Below are positions 48,726 to 61,867 of a DNA stretch of 64,000 bases, in pieces. Within the stretch, counting starts at the first letter, position 1; the number at the start of each line of letters is the position of its first letter. The stretch comes from Epiperipatus broadwayi (taxonomy: Eukaryota; Onychophora; Udeonychophora; Euonychophora; Peripatidae): assembly GCA_028023455.1 (NCBI GenBank), contig JAQFVV010000321.1, forward strand, positions 1 through 64,000, read 5' to 3'. The notes below the pieces were generated by a model. That model made no database searches. It saw only the letters and a program-made list of their open reading frames with translations, and was not told where the DNA came from. Both the position numbers and the translations under genes were made by a program.

Positions 48726-51189
48726 TTAAGTTCAGTATAGACAATATACTTGTATTTAAATAAAATCAAGACATTTTTTATCTATTGATGATCTGACTAC
48801 TGTATATATTTCCAATATGAAGAAATAAAAAAGTTGAGATTGTTAAAATTATAAATATTATTACACAAAAACTATTACAAAACTTAAAGAATCTTATGAT
48901 GATGTAATATAAAAACACTTGTGCTTTTATGATCATTATAAATTTCATAATTTTTAACAAAACTAATAAACACAGACTATAAATAAATAAGAAATTTCAT
49001 TACTAAATCAAAAATTAATGTATGTTTTTCAATGTTTATTAATCTAATTTTAAAATGAATTACTAAATCAATAAAAAATTAAAGTATTATCGCTTATCGA
49101 CATTCTGAAATGAAGATATATATACATAGCAAAAAACATTGAAAAATATGAAAATAGATTACACAAATATTAATCAAAAATTAAAATTTTGAATTAACAT
49201 GTACCCATTGAGATAATCAAATTCTAATGTACTAGAAGAAATTGAAGAATTATAAAATAAAAATAACTGGGGACTCATCATTTAAAGGAACAAGATATAT
49301 ATAGTTTATCATTCATGCAGACCATATCACATTACAATCTTTTGGGGTTTTTTTACAGATTGTTTTCTAATAAAATCAGATAAATATAAAATCTTTACCC
49401 ACTAGTAAAAAAATAACTAGATAATCATCTGACCACTATTTGCAACTAGTGATTAGTGCAAGATTTAATAATAATGTAAAAAAATACTAAAATAAGAATT
49501 TAAATACAAAATTTAATAAGATTTATTGCACCAAGTATACTTTCAATGCTTTTGCATCATATTCATAGTTAGTCTGCTGAGAACATTATTTTTTTTGCTG
49601 ATTTGACTGCTATTTGATTTTTAGTTCATTATGTACTCATTTTGTGTAATGAACCATGCCTCTTTTATGTTTGTGATCATTTCTTTCTTCGCTCAGTTTT
49701 AACAACACTTGGATCAAATTTGAAATCAGATAAACTTCGAAAATTGTCGGCATGTCAGACAGATATTCTAATCAACAAGCCATGATATTCTTTCATAAAA
49801 CAATTTACATTTAAAATCATCTTACAGGATAAAATTATTTTCTTAATGCTTGACTGTCTTTTCCAAAATGAATTCAAACAACTTTCAAGCAAATCTGCTT
49901 AATATATGTGCATATATATCTATAAAATATGAATGGTTGTAGGAGAAAAATAAAATAATTCACTGCAAGGCACAGAATTCCCAAGATTTCTCCATAGAAA
50001 AATAATGCAGGAGACAATAGGAAACTAAGCACCTGCAAGATGATGAAGATTTTTATGGTATTCCTTCTTTGTTTTAAATTATAACTGGATACCCATTTGC
50101 CAATGAAGAATTCTATATTGGTTGGCTAAATACTTGTTACTTAGGAAAAAAAAAAATCTTATTTGGAAATCCAATCCTCACTCATAAATCATGGCAAACA
50201 AATGCATTAATTTATATTACTAGACTTTATCCTTGTATGTAGTTGTGCAAACATATTTATATCCAGCCAATAATAGTACAATATTCTATCTAAACATCAT
50301 TTATTTCAAAATTTCATAATCTTCCAGCAAACTTTTTGATATTATTTCTACATTCTTTTTTAGGATGTGTTTCAATCATCATAATTCTTGTGGAGAAAAA
50401 ATTAAATGTAATATGTAAGCATTTTAAAATGATTAATTTTATAAGCTACTAAAATACTAAGTTTTATGAAAAAATAATTTTCTAATAAATTAGTAGCCTA
50501 ATCTTATAGATCATTTTAAACTATTTATAAATTCTATTTTTAAATTCTTTAATTTACAACATCACTAATTGTAGTCTGGACTGACTATCTTTTAATTTCT
50601 TTAATCCCTAATATGCTTTTTCCATACTTTTTTTAATTTTACATATAATGTGTTATTTTTTATTATAATAAAATCTCTCTTTTTGATTTATATTTATTCT
50701 CTCCATTATATATATATTATTGATAAGAAATTGATCAATTATCTATTTCATAAATATAATTTATTAATTGCAATAGCTACATAAAAGAATTTGCTATTAA
50801 CTAAAAGAAAATCCTTCGATTCCCCTAAAGCCTTAAACAAATGGGTCCAAGACAAATTCTTAATGTCCACACCATGTTTGTCATTGCAGTTTTTACTCAT
50901 AGATGGGCTGCTGATCAGTAAGTACGGCTTTTAATCTTTGAATTTAAGATCAAAAATACTATAGTAGTTCTTATCAGTTGTCTGATAGTTCTTAACAGTT
51001 TTCTTGTAGACAGAATGGAAGTGTGTGTGAATGAACTCTTTTTTTTTAAATATTTACAATCATAACAAACAAAACTAAATTATGGCTCTTATTGTAGGAG
51101 GCTGTAAAGTCATTAGTAAAAGCAATTTTATCATACAAAGGAGAATAGTGATAAGAATCACCTGATTGTAAACCCAGGTAGCCACTTGA
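48726..51189. other. No gene recognised
   Basis: AT-rich. A short frame at 50841-50930 (starts MGPRQILNVHTMFVIAVFTH) looks protein-like in codon use but has no family I recognise and directly precedes LINE 2. Confidence 0.4.
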
Positions 51190-53935
51190 TAATGATCTTT
51201 AAGTATCTAACAATTGCCGATCACTCTCAAATGAAAGAAGATTGCATGAATTGGAAAAGAGATTAATATTAAATAAGACATTGTTGGACTTTATGAAATT
51301 AAAAAAAAAAAAGTGAAGTTTTTTCATATACTTTACTAAAATCAAAAATATTGAAAGCACAAATGGAAGTAAATTCATTGTAAATAACAAGTGGAAGATA
51401 ACATTGTGGATGTTGATAGTATATCAAAAAGAGTGTCAAGATTTAGTTATTCAACTTAATGAAGGATTCCTACGATAATTCATATTCATGCCCTAACAAA
51501 TTCTCACTGTGAAATACGGGATTTTTATATGGAGGTACTAAATGCTTTTGGTCAGATGAAACATTTTAAAATTGTCATGGGAGACTTTAATGCTTGAATT
51601 GATAATGATTGAAAGATGAAAAAATGAGGGTAAATTTGGTTATAGAGGTAAAAATGGGAACACACACTTGCAGTGTTCACAGAAAAACTATTTCTTATTA
51701 AGAAAAATGCTAAATGGAAATAGAAGCATTCAAATATAGATATAGCAGAATTGGATTATATTTTGATTAACAGAAATATGTATTTCAAGATTGTAATGTT
51801 TGTAATAGATTTAGCACAGAAAATAATTGTCAATTATTGAGATTTTAAGATGTGTTAATAAATAAAATTAAAAGTGTGTGTAGCGCTTGAAAAAGAAGCT
51901 ACAACAAATGCACAAATATTAAACGCTTAGTACTTTCGAGGTGGGTTGCCTCATATTCATAGCAATAATATTAAGAGATAAGTTTAAAATTCTTAATAAT
52001 TTACAGATATGTGTTAATGTAAAACTAGCGACAAAAATTAAGAAAAACAGTATTAACAGTTGATACTCATAACTTTTAGAAATACTTCAATGAATTTGAT
52101 TTACAGCTAGCAAAACGTTTTAAAATAGTAAATATTTTCAAGATGGTTCAGATTTGAACGAAATCAATAAGAAAGTAACTAATACCTTATTAAGAACTGC
52201 AACAAAAATAGTTGATATAAAAAACCCAACAATTTACCAGTATATTATCTGATGAAATATAATGATTTATGAAGAAAATAAGGAATATGAAAATATATAA
52301 AAATGATTCATTAACTGATATAAAAAGGAGTTAATAATGGCAAATGAAAATATAATTGTGAATTGGCAAAGAAAAATGTAAAACGTCATTTTGCTATTGG
52401 AAGGAAAGTTATTTCTGCAATATGAAGAAAAGATAAAACTATTACTAAACGGAGAACTGCTACCATCAAATGCGTGGAATAGTTCAAAAATTATATAGTA
52501 ATAAACAAGAAGAAAACAAAATATCCCTACAATTATTACATCAGAACTGTCCAGAATTTTAAAGTTCCAAAAAATGTGCTGGAAGTATAATCAATATTTT
52601 AAAAAAAGTTGGAAAAGTTATATATTAATTGTCTAAATGATAAATGAATGCTGAAATAATAGTGATATTAATGAAATTTGATAATGAAGATATTAGAAAT
52701 TGCAGGTCTATCAGTTTTCAATTAGTTTTATACAAAATCTTTACCAAGGTAAATACAACATTGGGATTTTAACCAATATAAAAGATCAAGCTGGATTTAG
52801 AAGTGGTTTTAGCACAATGCATTACATTCAAGTATTAAGAGAAATTATCGAAAGGACCAATGAATATGAGTGGCCATTATATTTTGGATATTTAGATTAT
52901 AAAAAGACATTAGATTCTATAAGTATTTTTACAGTGATTAATTAAAGCATTAGATTATCAAGATATTAAACCTGGGATGTTGTTATATTCTGAATAATAT
53001 TTATTAAAGTGCAACAGCAGTGATTAGACTATATGATAAAATATTGAGAAGAGTGATTCCATATCACCAAAGCTTTACGATATTTTTATAAATATTTTGT
53101 GAATCAAAATGGGAAATTAAGGAAATAAAAGTAAATAGAAATTATTTAATTCATTTAGATTTTGCTGATGATATGGTTGTTTTTGAAAATAATGCTTCAG
53201 ATCTTCAGGAAATGTTGCAAGAGTTATCTGACGAAAGTAAGAAAACAGGATCAAAGGTAAATTACAAAAAGACTTAAAAATAATGTTCAATAGATTTTTT
53301 CAGAAGAAAGGAAGGATTGATAATAATAAATTAGAGGAAGTTAACAATTTCAAATATTTTGGCGAGATTATTAATACACATTGAAACAATGAATGAAGTA
53401 AATCATAGAATCAAACTTGAATCAAGGGCTTTTGGTAGAAATAATTTAATATTAAAAGGAAATATACCTATATATTTAAAAAGTTTTTAATCAGTATGTT
53501 TTACCAATTGTTACTTTTGGATCTGAGAATTGGATATTTAACAGAAGAACAATTCAAAAACTTCAGACCACTCAACAAAGTAAAAAGATATTAGGAGTAA
53601 CAACAAGAAATTAAAAACCAAATACATGAATGAGAGAACAAACAGCTATCCTGAGATCATTAAATGAATTAAAACAAATGGAATTGGGCAGGATATACTG
53701 CTAGAAAAGATTGTAATAGATGGGCAATTGAGGTTTTAAATTAAATATCAAGAGATTACAAAAGATCTAAAAAGACATCACATGTGAGATGAATGAAAGA
53801 AATACAGAAGTTTGCTGATCTGTTATGAAAAAAAAAGGTTAGGAATCTGAGAAATTGGATTAAACTGAAAACCCTTTCAACCTGCAGTGGATCAATAATC
53901 ATTGAAAATGATGATGATGATAATTACAATGACCC
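51190..53935 (+). mobile_element. RTE-clade LINE 2, near full length but old
   Basis: Includes most of the endonuclease (LHELEKRL near 51245; then IIHIHALTNSHCEIRDFYME, KHFKIVMGDFNA near 51490-51600; AELDYILINR near 51750) and the RT (QAGFRSGFSTMHYIQVLREI, GYLDYKKTLDSI, LDFADDMVVF, NNFKYFGEIINT, ARKDCNRWAIE), ending in ATGATGATGATGATAAT. It has many stops and frameshifts and is clearly older than LINEs 1 and 3. Confidence 0.85.
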
Positions 53936-54114
53936 TCAGAAAAATAAATCTATTAAACAATGCTCTAACATTAACAAAATTTATTTTCATATCTATTTTC
54001 AAAGAGTTAAACTCAATTCACAAATTCCTTGATTACAATTTATCAGGCATTGTTAGAAAAATATCTGCAAATCAAACAGTTTAAAATATTTACCTGAAGG
54101 ATTATCATGAGAAC

Positions 54115-56720
54115 ATTTTAGTTGCACTTATATACATACTAATCCAATTCTGCTGTACCTTCATTTGGATTCTTCCATGTCCATTTCCTTTTAACATTTT
54201 TCTCAAAAAAAGAATTCATAATATAAAGTTTTTCTTTTTCTGAAAACTCCACAAGTCTCATTTCTATTACCATAATCAAAATTACCTACAGCACTTTCAT
54301 TTGTTTACCAATTCTAACATTAGTCTCCTATAACAATTTTAAAATGTTGTTTACTCTGATCAAAAGCCTTTTGTACATCCATATAAAAATCTACTACTTC
54401 ATCACTATGAGAACTTGTTGGGGCATAAATCTGAATTATCTGAATTTGGTATCTGCTATTAAGTTGTATAACTAATCTTGCCACTCTGTCCGATACACCA
54501 TCAATCTTCACAATGTTGTTCTTCCACGTTTTATTTATAATGAATCCTACTCTACTTGTATTTCCAATATTTCAAGATTGTAATGTTTTTAATAAATTTA
54601 ACACAGGAAGTAATCATCAATTAGTAAGATGCAAGACACGAGTTAATGCAAAACTAGAGAGACAAAAATTATTAAGAAAAACAATATTTACAGTTGATAT
54701 TCCTAATCTTCAGAAACATTCTAATGAATTTAAATTAGAACTTACAAATTGGTTTCAAGTATTAGTAGATTTTGAACATGATTCAGATTTGAATGAAATT
54801 AATATGAAAATAAATCATACACTTTTAAAAACTGCAACAAAGATAGCTGGTACAAAAAAACAGCAATTGACCAATAAAATTTCTACTGAGACTACAAAAT
54901 TTATGAAGAAAAGAAGGAATATGAAAATATACAAAAATGATGCATTAAAAAGGATTGAATATCTCGAATTTTATAAAATGGTACACAAAAGAGTTGACAA
55001 TGATATAAGAAAGTATAACTGAACTAGCAAGGAAAGCTGTAGAAGAGAATAAAAGTCTCAAGAGTGTAAAACAACATTTTGGTATTGGTAGGAAATTTAT
55101 ATCTGCAATAAGAAGAAAAAATGGAATTATTACTAAAAAGAGAGATGACATATGAAATGGGTAGAAGATTTCTATCAAGAATTATATAGTAATAAAGAAC
55201 AAATACCTCCTGTGTCTATAATATCTTCTGAATTGTCCAGAATTTTAAATGAATAAGTGAGACATGCAATTAAATTTATGAAGAAAGGAAAGGCTCCAGA
55301 TAATGATGGAATTATAATTGATATATTAAAAGAAGCAGGTGAAGAAAGCGAAAAAAATTTAGTAAAGTTATATACCAAATGTCTAAATGATAAAGATGTA
55401 CCAGATGATTGGAAGAATGCAGTATTAATATTAATATTTAAAAAAGGTGGTAAAGAAGATTAGAAATTACAAACCTATCAATTTTATACAAAATTTTTAC
55501 CAAGATAATTACAAACTTGTCTACAGAGAACATTGGATTTCTACCAACCAAGAGAACAAGCTGGATTTAAAAGTGGTTTTAGTACAGTAGATCATATTCA
55601 GGTATTGAGAGAAGTTATAGAAAGGATAAATGAATATGAGTTGCCATTATGCTTTGGATTTGTAGATTATGAAAAGGCATTTGATTCTATAAACATTTCT
55701 TCAGTGATTAAAGCATTGGATCAAAGTATAGATTCAGGATATTGTCATATTTTAAAGAATATTTATAAAAATGCAACAGCAACAATTAGATTATATGATA
55801 TTAGGAAAGTCAACATTCAGAAGGGTGTAAGACAGGGTGACTCCATATCTACAAAACTTTTTACAGCAGTGCTGCAAGAAATATTTTGTGGATTAAAATG
55901 GGAAGCTAAAGGAGTGAAAGTAAATGGAGATTATTTAAGTCATTTAGACTTTGCAGATGATGTAGTAGCTTTTGCAGATAACGCTTTAGAACTGCAGGAA
56001 ATGTTGCATGAGTTATCAGGTGAAAGTAGGACTAAAGATAAATGTTAAGAAAACTAAAGTAATGTTTAATGGATTTTCTCAAAACATGAAAATAAAGATT
56101 GATTATGATGATTTAGAAGAAGTTAACAGCTACAAATACCTTAGTCAGATTATTAAAACAGGTGGAAACATAATGAATAAAATTAATCATAGAATTAAAC
56201 TTGGTTGGAATGCTTTTGGTAGAAATAATTTGATACTAAAAGAAAATATGCCTATGTGTTTGAAAAAGGTTTTTAATAAATGGGTTTTACAAGTTCTTGC
56301 TTATGAATCTGAGACTTGTATACTTAATAGAAGAGCAATACAGAGACTTCAGACCACTCAAAGAAGTATGAAGAGATGCATGTTGGGAGTAACAAGAAGA
56401 GAACGAAAATGCAATATATGGTTAAGAGAGCAAACAGGTGTTACTGACCTCATTGAAAAAATTAAAAGACTAAAAAAATGGAGTTGAGGTGGACATATTG
56501 CTTGAAGAGATGATAGTAGATGGACAATTGAAATCTTAAACTGGATTCCAAGACATTGTAAAAGACCCAGAAAAAGACCACATGTGAGATGGATGGATGA
56601 AATAAGAAAGTGTGCAGAGGTGATGTTGAGAAGAGAAGCTAAAGATCGGAGAAGATGGATTGAACTCGGAGAGACCTTCATCCTGCAGTGGGCTGACAAT
56701 AGTTGATGATGATGAATACA
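54115..56720 (+). mobile_element. RTE-clade LINE 3 with 5' inversion
   Basis: 54115-54540 holds the endonuclease on the MINUS strand (IIQIYAPTSSHSDEVVDFYM, HFKIVIGD, then EFSEKEKLYIMNSFFEKN, RKWTWKNPNEGTAELD). 54545-56720 continues on the PLUS strand from the next part of the same protein (FQDCNVFNKFNTGSNHQLVR) through the RT to a TGATGATGATG tail. The order fits twin-primed reverse transcription. Otherwise fairly well preserved, with a few frame breaks (55022, 55254, 55463, 56030, 56487). Confidence 0.9.
54545..56705 (+). pseudogene. RTE reverse transcriptase of LINE 3, frameshifted
   Basis: Linker frame 54513-55022, then KKGKAPDNDGIIIDILKEAG (from 55275), EQAGFKSGFSTVDHIQVLRE, FVDYEKAFDSI with the first catalytic Asp, RQGDSISTKLF, LDFADDVVAF with an intact FADD motif (near 55950), then KYLSQIIKTGGN, GWNAFGRNN, ETCILNRRAIQRLQ and the C-terminal block. 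The catalytic residues are present but the frame is interrupted at least four times. Confidence 0.85.
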
Positions 56721-56799
56721 TACTAAATATTGAATATCTTTGTAAAAAAATTTAAACTTTATTTAAATTTTCAATTACATTCACTGTTAGTAATAGCAC

Positions 56800-56985
56800 A
56801 CTGTTTAGTATATTCACAACTTTTCAAATGATATTATTCTCTCTTCTTCAAGTATTGTTAGTCTGAATAGTGAGAGTAATAGCATGGGAATCAAACCTGG
56901 AACTTTAGATTCTTGAGTAGTGAATTTTAAAACATCACTAGCCAAGTCAGCTATTCTGCCAAAAGCAGCATTCAATAAAAATTTC
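56800..56985 (-). repeat. tRNA-derived SINE, minus-strand copy
   Basis: On the minus strand GCTGCTTTTGGCAGAATAGC, TGACTTGGCTAGTGATG and AAAGTTCCAGGTTTGATTCC, i.e. A-box- and B-box-like segments at tRNA spacing, then CATGCTATTACTCTCACTAT. Homologous to 57608-57830 in the same order. Confidence 0.6.
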
Positions 56986-57049
56986 ATATACTTATCTATT
57001 GAGGTTCCTCCTGATTTCTCCACTTTTTCTTAAAAGCAAAGTTAAATAA

Positions 57050-57480
57050 TGGCTTTCAAACATTATGTATTGTCATCCTAGGCTGACTTTGCTATTGCCA
57101 TGTGAACAGTCTCTTTGAATTTTTTTCTTTAAACTTTTTCTTCTCTATTCAATATTTTTGTATTTTTCCATTCAAACATATATTGGTATCTATATGATCT
57201 GCTACTTTTAATCATATCTGTTGTTTTTTTCCTTTTCTGATATTTTGTGCTCTTTCAATCATTTTTCAATGGGGTAACTGCTCTCACAATATACATTCTT
57301 CCATATTCACATGGCATTTCATAGATGCAGTTTCTGTTTTCAATATTCCAAGTTTAGGTTCTGTAGATGTTAAAATTCCTCCTAGTATACTATGTTTCTG
57401 AAAAGCTGTTCTGATAATATAATGATTGCAAATTTTCTTTAGATTATCTGCAATTCCTGGAATATAGGGATACACTACAG
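57050..57480 (-). pseudogene. Second Penelope-like element fragment (GIY-YIG endonuclease region)
   Basis: A 63-codon minus-strand frame (57284-57475) with YPYIPGIADNLKKICNHY, RTAFQKHSILGG and LTSTEPKLG. After a frameshift comes NCIYEMPCEYGRMYIV-AVTPLK. This is the segment linking RT and endonuclease in PLEs, followed by the Cys-containing YxxPCxCGxxYIGET-type motif, here with the GET and one Cys mutated. Remnants continue to about 57050. It differs from PLE 1, so a second PLE lineage is present. Confidence 0.65.
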
Positions 57481-57607
57481 TATCAATAATTTTTTTTTTT
57501 TTCTTTTGAGATTTCTTTTTATAGTCTGTTTAAGGTTTTCTTAATGCCAGTGGATTTCTTTTTCCAAATCATTGGTTTCTAAACAAACCTCTTTTTTTCT
57601 ATTGACT

Positions 57608-57830
57608 GTTGCCTTTAGCAGAATGGTTCATTTGGTTAGAGTGTTATCTTAAAAATCAATATTCAAAAAACTAAAAGTTCAGGTTCAATTCCCATGCTAG
57701 TACTGACAGTGAGCAACACCAGGAGAATAATACCACTTGAAACATTGTACATACACCAACATGTATACTATTATTAATACTTGAATGTAATGGGAAAATT
57801 TAAATAAAGTTTAAAAATATTTCAAAAGAC
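57608..57830 (+). repeat. tRNA-derived SINE, plus-strand copy
   Basis: TTTAGCAGAATGG, TTCATTTGGTTAGAGTG (A-box-like), then AAAAGTTCAGGTTCAATTCC (perfect B-box GGTTCAATTCC), CATGCTAGTACTGACAGTGA and an A-rich 3' end. Same family as 56800-56985. Confidence 0.65.
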
Positions 57831-59325
57831 ATTCAATATAATCCAATATTATAAACATAATGGTTTAAAATATTTATTTAAAGACCAGAGTTTTTTCAAT
57901 AATCTAGATCAATAAAATTTACTCTCAAAGTTTGCATGTACTTATGATAAATTTAATCTTTAAAAACTTTTTTTCAAAATATGTAGAACATATATATATA
58001 TAAATAATACATATACATTTACTAGTCTATACAGCACAAAATTTTAAAATGTACTCCGCTTTGAACGTTACTAACATTGTGATTCAAAATTGAAAGTCGA
58101 AACAACAGCAGTTAATAACACTCAAAATGTAACTGCAATTCCTATTGAACTATACTTAAGTCAATTAGTTAAGGAGATGGGTGATATCATTCCATTTCCT
58201 TTCATAGTTTAACATTTGACTATCGGTTAAGCATAGCCCAATTGGAGATTACTTCTACTTCAATAACATTCAAAAGTATACTATAAATATATCACTATAG
58301 TAGTAAACAATATATGTATTTTGCATTTCCATTGCTTATTACAAATATTTATTGCTCAGCTAAACATACTCTGAAAGCTCTTAAGCTAAACGTTGTTATT
58401 TGTGAAAATTTTTATTAACTTCACCTATATACATTTAAAGCATATTATAAGTATTACAATTATATATATAAACTTTAAATTAAACAGTTCCATGTAGATA
58501 TAAACAAAGGGAGTAAATCACCCTCTCATTAGTTATGAATTAAAAGCATTCTAAATATTGAACAAAAGATAAAGAATAGAATAAATCCACCTATTCTTGG
58601 AGTTCTGATGTTTATAAACATACCTTTGTCAAAATTGTTGGTAATTAAAAGTGAAATTAATTTATCAGACAGATGGAATATAACTGTTTCTAAATATGCA
58701 TAAAGATTGTTGTTGTTTTTTTTAAAAAAAACTAAATATACATTTAAGTATATACATAGTTATTGCAACAATTGTGAATTTTATTTACTTTTTTTTTTTT
58801 TTTTTTTTAAAATAAATGGTTTAATTAAAACTCATTTCCCATTTTTAAAACCTTGATAAATAAAAATAAAAAATGGAAAAGTGATACAGTTTGAAATGCA
58901 ATCCATCAAAATAATAATAAAAAGGCAGCAATATTTAATTAATATTAAACAAACAACTTGAACATCTGATTACACATTATTTTTTCTTTGAAGCATCCCA
59001 TATCTAATGACATTTGGATGTTAGTTTTGTTTTAAATTTTACATAGCTTAATTTTTTTCCGTAACAAAATAAAACAGATGGTTTTGGAATAAACATCATT
59101 ATAAGTTCTGACCCATGTTTTATTGAAAATTTAAACATTTTTGCTGATTGTTTAAAAGAAAGGCAGATAGAAGTATGCTATGTGTTATTTTTTCTTTTAT
59201 TATTCTGCATTGAAGTATTCCATATTAAGCATATTGTATTTTTTTAAAAAAAGAATAAATTTACTGTAAACAACTCATTTTTACAAGTTTTGAACTTAAA
59301 TAAAAATCCAATGTTTATAAAATTA
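57831..59325. other. Intergenic DNA and probable ZFPL1 3' UTR at its right end
   Basis: Nothing recognised before about 59100. The ZFPL1 3' UTR should occupy roughly 59100-59325 on the minus strand. A poly-T run lies at about 58790-58808. Confidence 0.4.
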
Positions 59326-59524
59326 TCACTCTTTGTTAGAATCACCAATTCGGATGTTGGGATTATTTAATAAGTCTAACGATGGATCTCTATCTGCTAC
59401 AGCTCGGCCAACACGGGTAAAAATTGCTATTAATGTAAATAACCCAATAAGACCAAAAATAATTAAAATCACAAATCGTTTGAAAGCAACATTAGGATCA
59501 TTACGACTCTGTGCAAAGCGTGAT
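59326..59524 (-). CDS. ZFPL1: ZFPL1 homolog, C-terminal coding exon (partial gene)
   Basis: Minus-strand last exon: 65 codons plus TGA (59326-59328), preceded by a strong acceptor (CTTTCCAG, AG at 59525-59526). The first base completes a split codon, so the upstream exon must end with two bases of it. The peptide holds one hydrophobic membrane helix (VILIIFGLIGLFTLIAIF), then TRVGRAVADRDPSLD and NPNIRIG. This matches the C-terminus of zinc finger protein-like 1 (SRLGRA-AD-DPNLDP--NPHIRVG in human). ZFPL1 is a cis-Golgi integral membrane protein with N-terminal zinc-binding (B-box and RING-like) domains that face the cytosol and binds GM130. Those domains are not seen in the window; the gene presumably continues past 64000 after a large intron. 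Candidate polyadenylation hexamers on this strand lie at 59196-59201 and 59119-59124. Confidence 0.85.
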
Positions 59525-60037
59525 CTGGAAAGAAAAAAGAAGGGGAAATTAACAATTTACAAAAATATTTTTTTTAAAAATGTAATTTTAAACAACTAAT
59601 TCTATATATCTCACAAACTTTATCAATTTTAACTTAAAATAAATTAGTAAAAACTTAAGACATTTATATCACTATTAAATATCAATTTTAATTTAACAGA
59701 AATTATAAAAATAATATATGAATGTTAGTGTGTAGAAATACCAAGAAAATTCACAGTAAAATAATATACTATGCTATAAAACAGATCACTTCTAATTTGT
59801 AAACTATGATAATATAAGACTCATGGTATATGTTTAAAAAAAATCCAACAATGTATCAAACCTCTAACATTGCAAACAAATAATCTGATAAAAAATTCAA
59901 CACTTTAAGATCATCATTCTTAATTAAGTAGACTTGTCAACTTAAAAGATGGATGTGTAGTAAGTTTAATGATGGGTTTTTATATAAAGCAAATTAGATT
60001 TAAACTATTTGAAAGTGTGAAAAATATAATATAGGTC
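59525..60037 (-). other. Start of a ZFPL1 intron
   Basis: Intron sequence upstream of the last exon, acceptor at 59525-59526. No further exon recognised here. Confidence 0.5.
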
Positions 60038-60545
60038 AAAGTCACTCAATCTTTTGGGTTCCACCTATCATCCAAAGAATATCAAAATTACTCCATTATT
60101 TATAAAAAATTTCACCATCAAAATAAAAAAAATAGATAAGTAAATAAAAAATGTTTATTTTAGTTTTTTGATAACCAAAACATAATTACCATAATAAAGG
60201 TTAAATATTAATTTATTTAGAAACAAAATATCTATTATTATTATTATTATTATTTTCAAAATTATTATATATAAAAAAAAAAAAACAATCAAAATATTAA
60301 GAAACACTTTTTAATTAAAAAGATCCTTGAGTTTGTTTTGCACAACACAATTTTTCATATTAGGATCTATGTTATTTAGTTTTAAACATAAATTAGGCTC
60401 AATTATATTAATTTTGTTCTAAATTTGTTTTTTAAATATAACATTGTTGAAAATCCCATATCACATAAATAGTATGTACATCTGTAAGTCCGCTACATAC
60501 CACCAGTGGTATACATCCCACAAGCTGATGATAGTATATTGTTTT
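60038..60545. mobile_element. Degenerate hAT-type MITE
   Basis: Left end CACTCAATCTTTTGGGTTCC and right end with ACATACCACCAGTGGTATAC, ATCCCACAAGCTGATGATAG resemble old hAT ends (CTCAACCTTTTGGG and its inverted partner with a palindromic ACCACCAGTGGT). Exact borders and duplication not determinable by eye. An ATT microsatellite lies inside (60235-60254). Confidence 0.5.
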
Positions 60546-61867
60546 TATTTAATGAATTGATATATAGTTACATTCTGACCTAGCAAGATTAAAATTAATT
60601 CCATTCTTTTAAACCTTACCATGAGTATATTTCTATACAAATAAAGATGTTTATACCAAAAGTGATAGAAATAAATATAATCAGTAAATACTTCACTTTT
60701 TGGTATTGTTCTATTAGCATGTTGAAACCGGTTGATGGCGTTGTATTTAGGAAAACGCACATAAATATAACGATACCAGGCCCACCTCCTCATTTGTGAA
60801 ATAATAAGAAGAAGAAGAATCATAAGGGTTAACGTAATTCATTTATTTTCCTTAATAAATTACTATAATTCTTTTTACAATTTCTTTTTGTCTCTGAATA
60901 TAACTACAAGAAATTTTTTACATTCAGATATTTTATCATACAGATTAACGTAATTCATTGATTGATTTCCTTAATAAATTACTGTCAAATTTATTCCATT
61001 AACAATTTTACGATGATAAATTTAAACCTTTAACAAGTGCCTACAAATTTCATTTTAGTTCTGCAATTGGGAGGGTATGCCTTTTCACATCCACAAGAAT
61101 TAAAACATCAATTAACAGACATTATTGTAAATATTCTATTCTAGTAGAATTCCCTGTGTATGGCAGCGCTTCGTGCTGGGAAAATCCCCCCCCCCCGCAA
61201 ACTTTAAAGTCTATTATTATTGCTTGACAGATAACTAACTATATCGTGGTGGAAGAAATGAGAATGCTTTAATTACTGAACTGTAATTGACTCTTTTTTT
61301 TTTATCATTTTTGAAAAGGAAAATTAATCTTCATTTATTCCAATAGCTATCTTTAAAAGAATATGTAACTAAGGTATGGTGGATAACATTAATGGCACAT
61401 CTATTAATAACAATTAATAATTTTCCAACTTGACTTTTTTTTTGTTACGAATAAATAATGTGTTCTTTTTCTCTCAGGATATAACGACACACTAATAGAA
61501 CAATACTCACTTTTTCATATGTACATGCACAAGTATATTAATTTAAATAGATGTTTCATTTCGTTTTTTTTATAAACTTCACCAATTAAGATCAAAATTT
61601 AACATAAACAAGGATCTGAAACTGAAACAAAACAGAGCACTACAATACACACTACAAACTCTTGAAATAAAATAATAAAAGCTAACATATAACAATTATT
61701 ACTGTATTTTACGATGATTTCCTAGAGCATACTTCAATATGTTAAATCACACATTATAACTTTTAGTTTACTATAATAATTTTTAATTGTATTATTGTGA
61801 GTGGCAGACTCTACAATTCATAGTTCTTAGATTGCAGTTCAATTTTTCACTTCTAATACTTGAAGTT
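60546..61867. other. No gene recognised
   Basis: A 92-codon minus-strand frame (60545-60823) contains a GC-richer stretch (RRWAWYRYIYVRFPKYNAIN) but no known domain and no link to ZFPL1. AACGTAATTCATT recurs at 60832 and 60946. A C-run is at about 61186-61197. Confidence 0.4.

Noticed and set aside
59333-59599. 88-codon plus-strand frame
   Set aside because: It is the antisense shadow of the ZFPL1 terminal exon, whose minus-strand peptide has the family motifs.
60545-60823. 92-codon minus-strand frame as an upstream ZFPL1 exon
   Set aside because: Its sequence matches no ZFPL1 segment, and its possible donor leaves phase 0, whereas the last exon needs two preceding bases.
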